Source: Candidatus Poribacteria bacterium (GTDB lineage: Bacteria > Poribacteria > WGA-4E > WGA-3G). From it: DNA of 64,000 nucleotides. The stretch lies in NCBI GenBank assembly GCA_958295945.1, contig OY282386.1:2307864-2371863 (forward strand), read 5' to 3'. The translations under genes and the position numbers were made by a program. The notes under the pieces were generated by a model. The model did not search any database. It saw only the letters and a program-made list of their open reading frames with translations, and was not told the DNA's origin. Shown piece after piece: positions 63,846 to 64,000 of the stretch (within the stretch, counting starts at the first letter, position 1; every line of letters starts with the position of its first letter).

Positions 63846-64000
63846 TTTATTAATCAAATTCACTTTATAGAATGTTAACGTTTAAATCAAAAAATATCTT
63901 ACAATGAACAATAATGTCTGATTCTGAAATTACTAAATTCCTTTTTTGTTGTCTTTCAAACTTCGTTACTGTATTATATGATATGCAATCATTCATACCA

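Overview
The window is AT-rich bacterial chromosome (roughly 40% GC). No single gene fixes the taxon. The mix of large WD40 propeller proteins fused to ECF sigma factors, a sulfatase beside a ThuA/LamG/propeller hydrolase-like protein, paired Gfo/Idh/MocA oxidoreductases, PorV-like barrels and many small dispersed palindromic elements resembles the uncultured sponge-associated and marine Candidatus Poribacteria or a neighbouring Planctomycetes-like lineage; this is inference. Promoters are strongly sigma70-like: four sites match TTGACA-N17-TATAAT/TATACT exactly or nearly so.

Layout. 1-1.7 kb: TPR protein cut by the window edge and broken by a frameshift in an A8 run. 1.7-11.7 kb: a probable defence operon (PLD-nuclease/SNF2 helicase, a 188-aa protein, a ~1254-aa Eco57I-type methylase/restriction enzyme) hit twice by mobile DNA: a REP array with its RAYT transposase inserted before the methylase, and an IS5-type element inside the methylase with a TA target duplication. 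12.4-17 kb: sensor propeller/PP2C phosphatase and a small periplasmic protein. 17.4-17.6 kb: tRNA-Leu and tRNA-fMet from one promoter. 17.7-22.4 kb: minus-strand operon of LysM/M23 peptidase, PorV-like/lytic transglycosylase fusion and two Gfo/Idh/MocA oxidoreductases. 22.8-26.5 kb: lipoprotein, diheme cytochrome c, and a tRNA(CAT)-tilS-hpt operon. 26.6-28 kb: ISKra4-type element. 28.2-35.8 kb: lipoprotein, sulfatase, giant ThuA-LamG-propeller protein, small membrane protein. 36-37.3 kb: IS4-like transposase gene with a hairpin over its ribosome binding site. 37.5-51.8 kb: the most unusual region, six tandem WD40 genes on the minus strand, three fused at their N-terminus to ECF sigma factors. 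52.2-63.8 kb: PAP2 phosphatase, pbpC next to a thioester alpha-2-macroglobulin, and an operon of a P460-like cytochrome lipoprotein with a diheme cytochrome-porin fusion.

Best candidate for something undescribed: the sigma-factor/propeller array. Two different ECF sigma types are fused in frame to related propellers, and in all three fusions a good Shine-Dalgarno sequence plus ATG sits exactly at the domain junction. Each gene could therefore yield both a sigma-propeller fusion and a free propeller, and the stand-alone propeller genes begin with the same arrangement. Second is the helicase/188-aa/methylase operon, which does not match a named defence system I can identify. Third is the set of non-autonomous elements (at least four families), one of which carries the same REP palindrome found around the RAYT gene.
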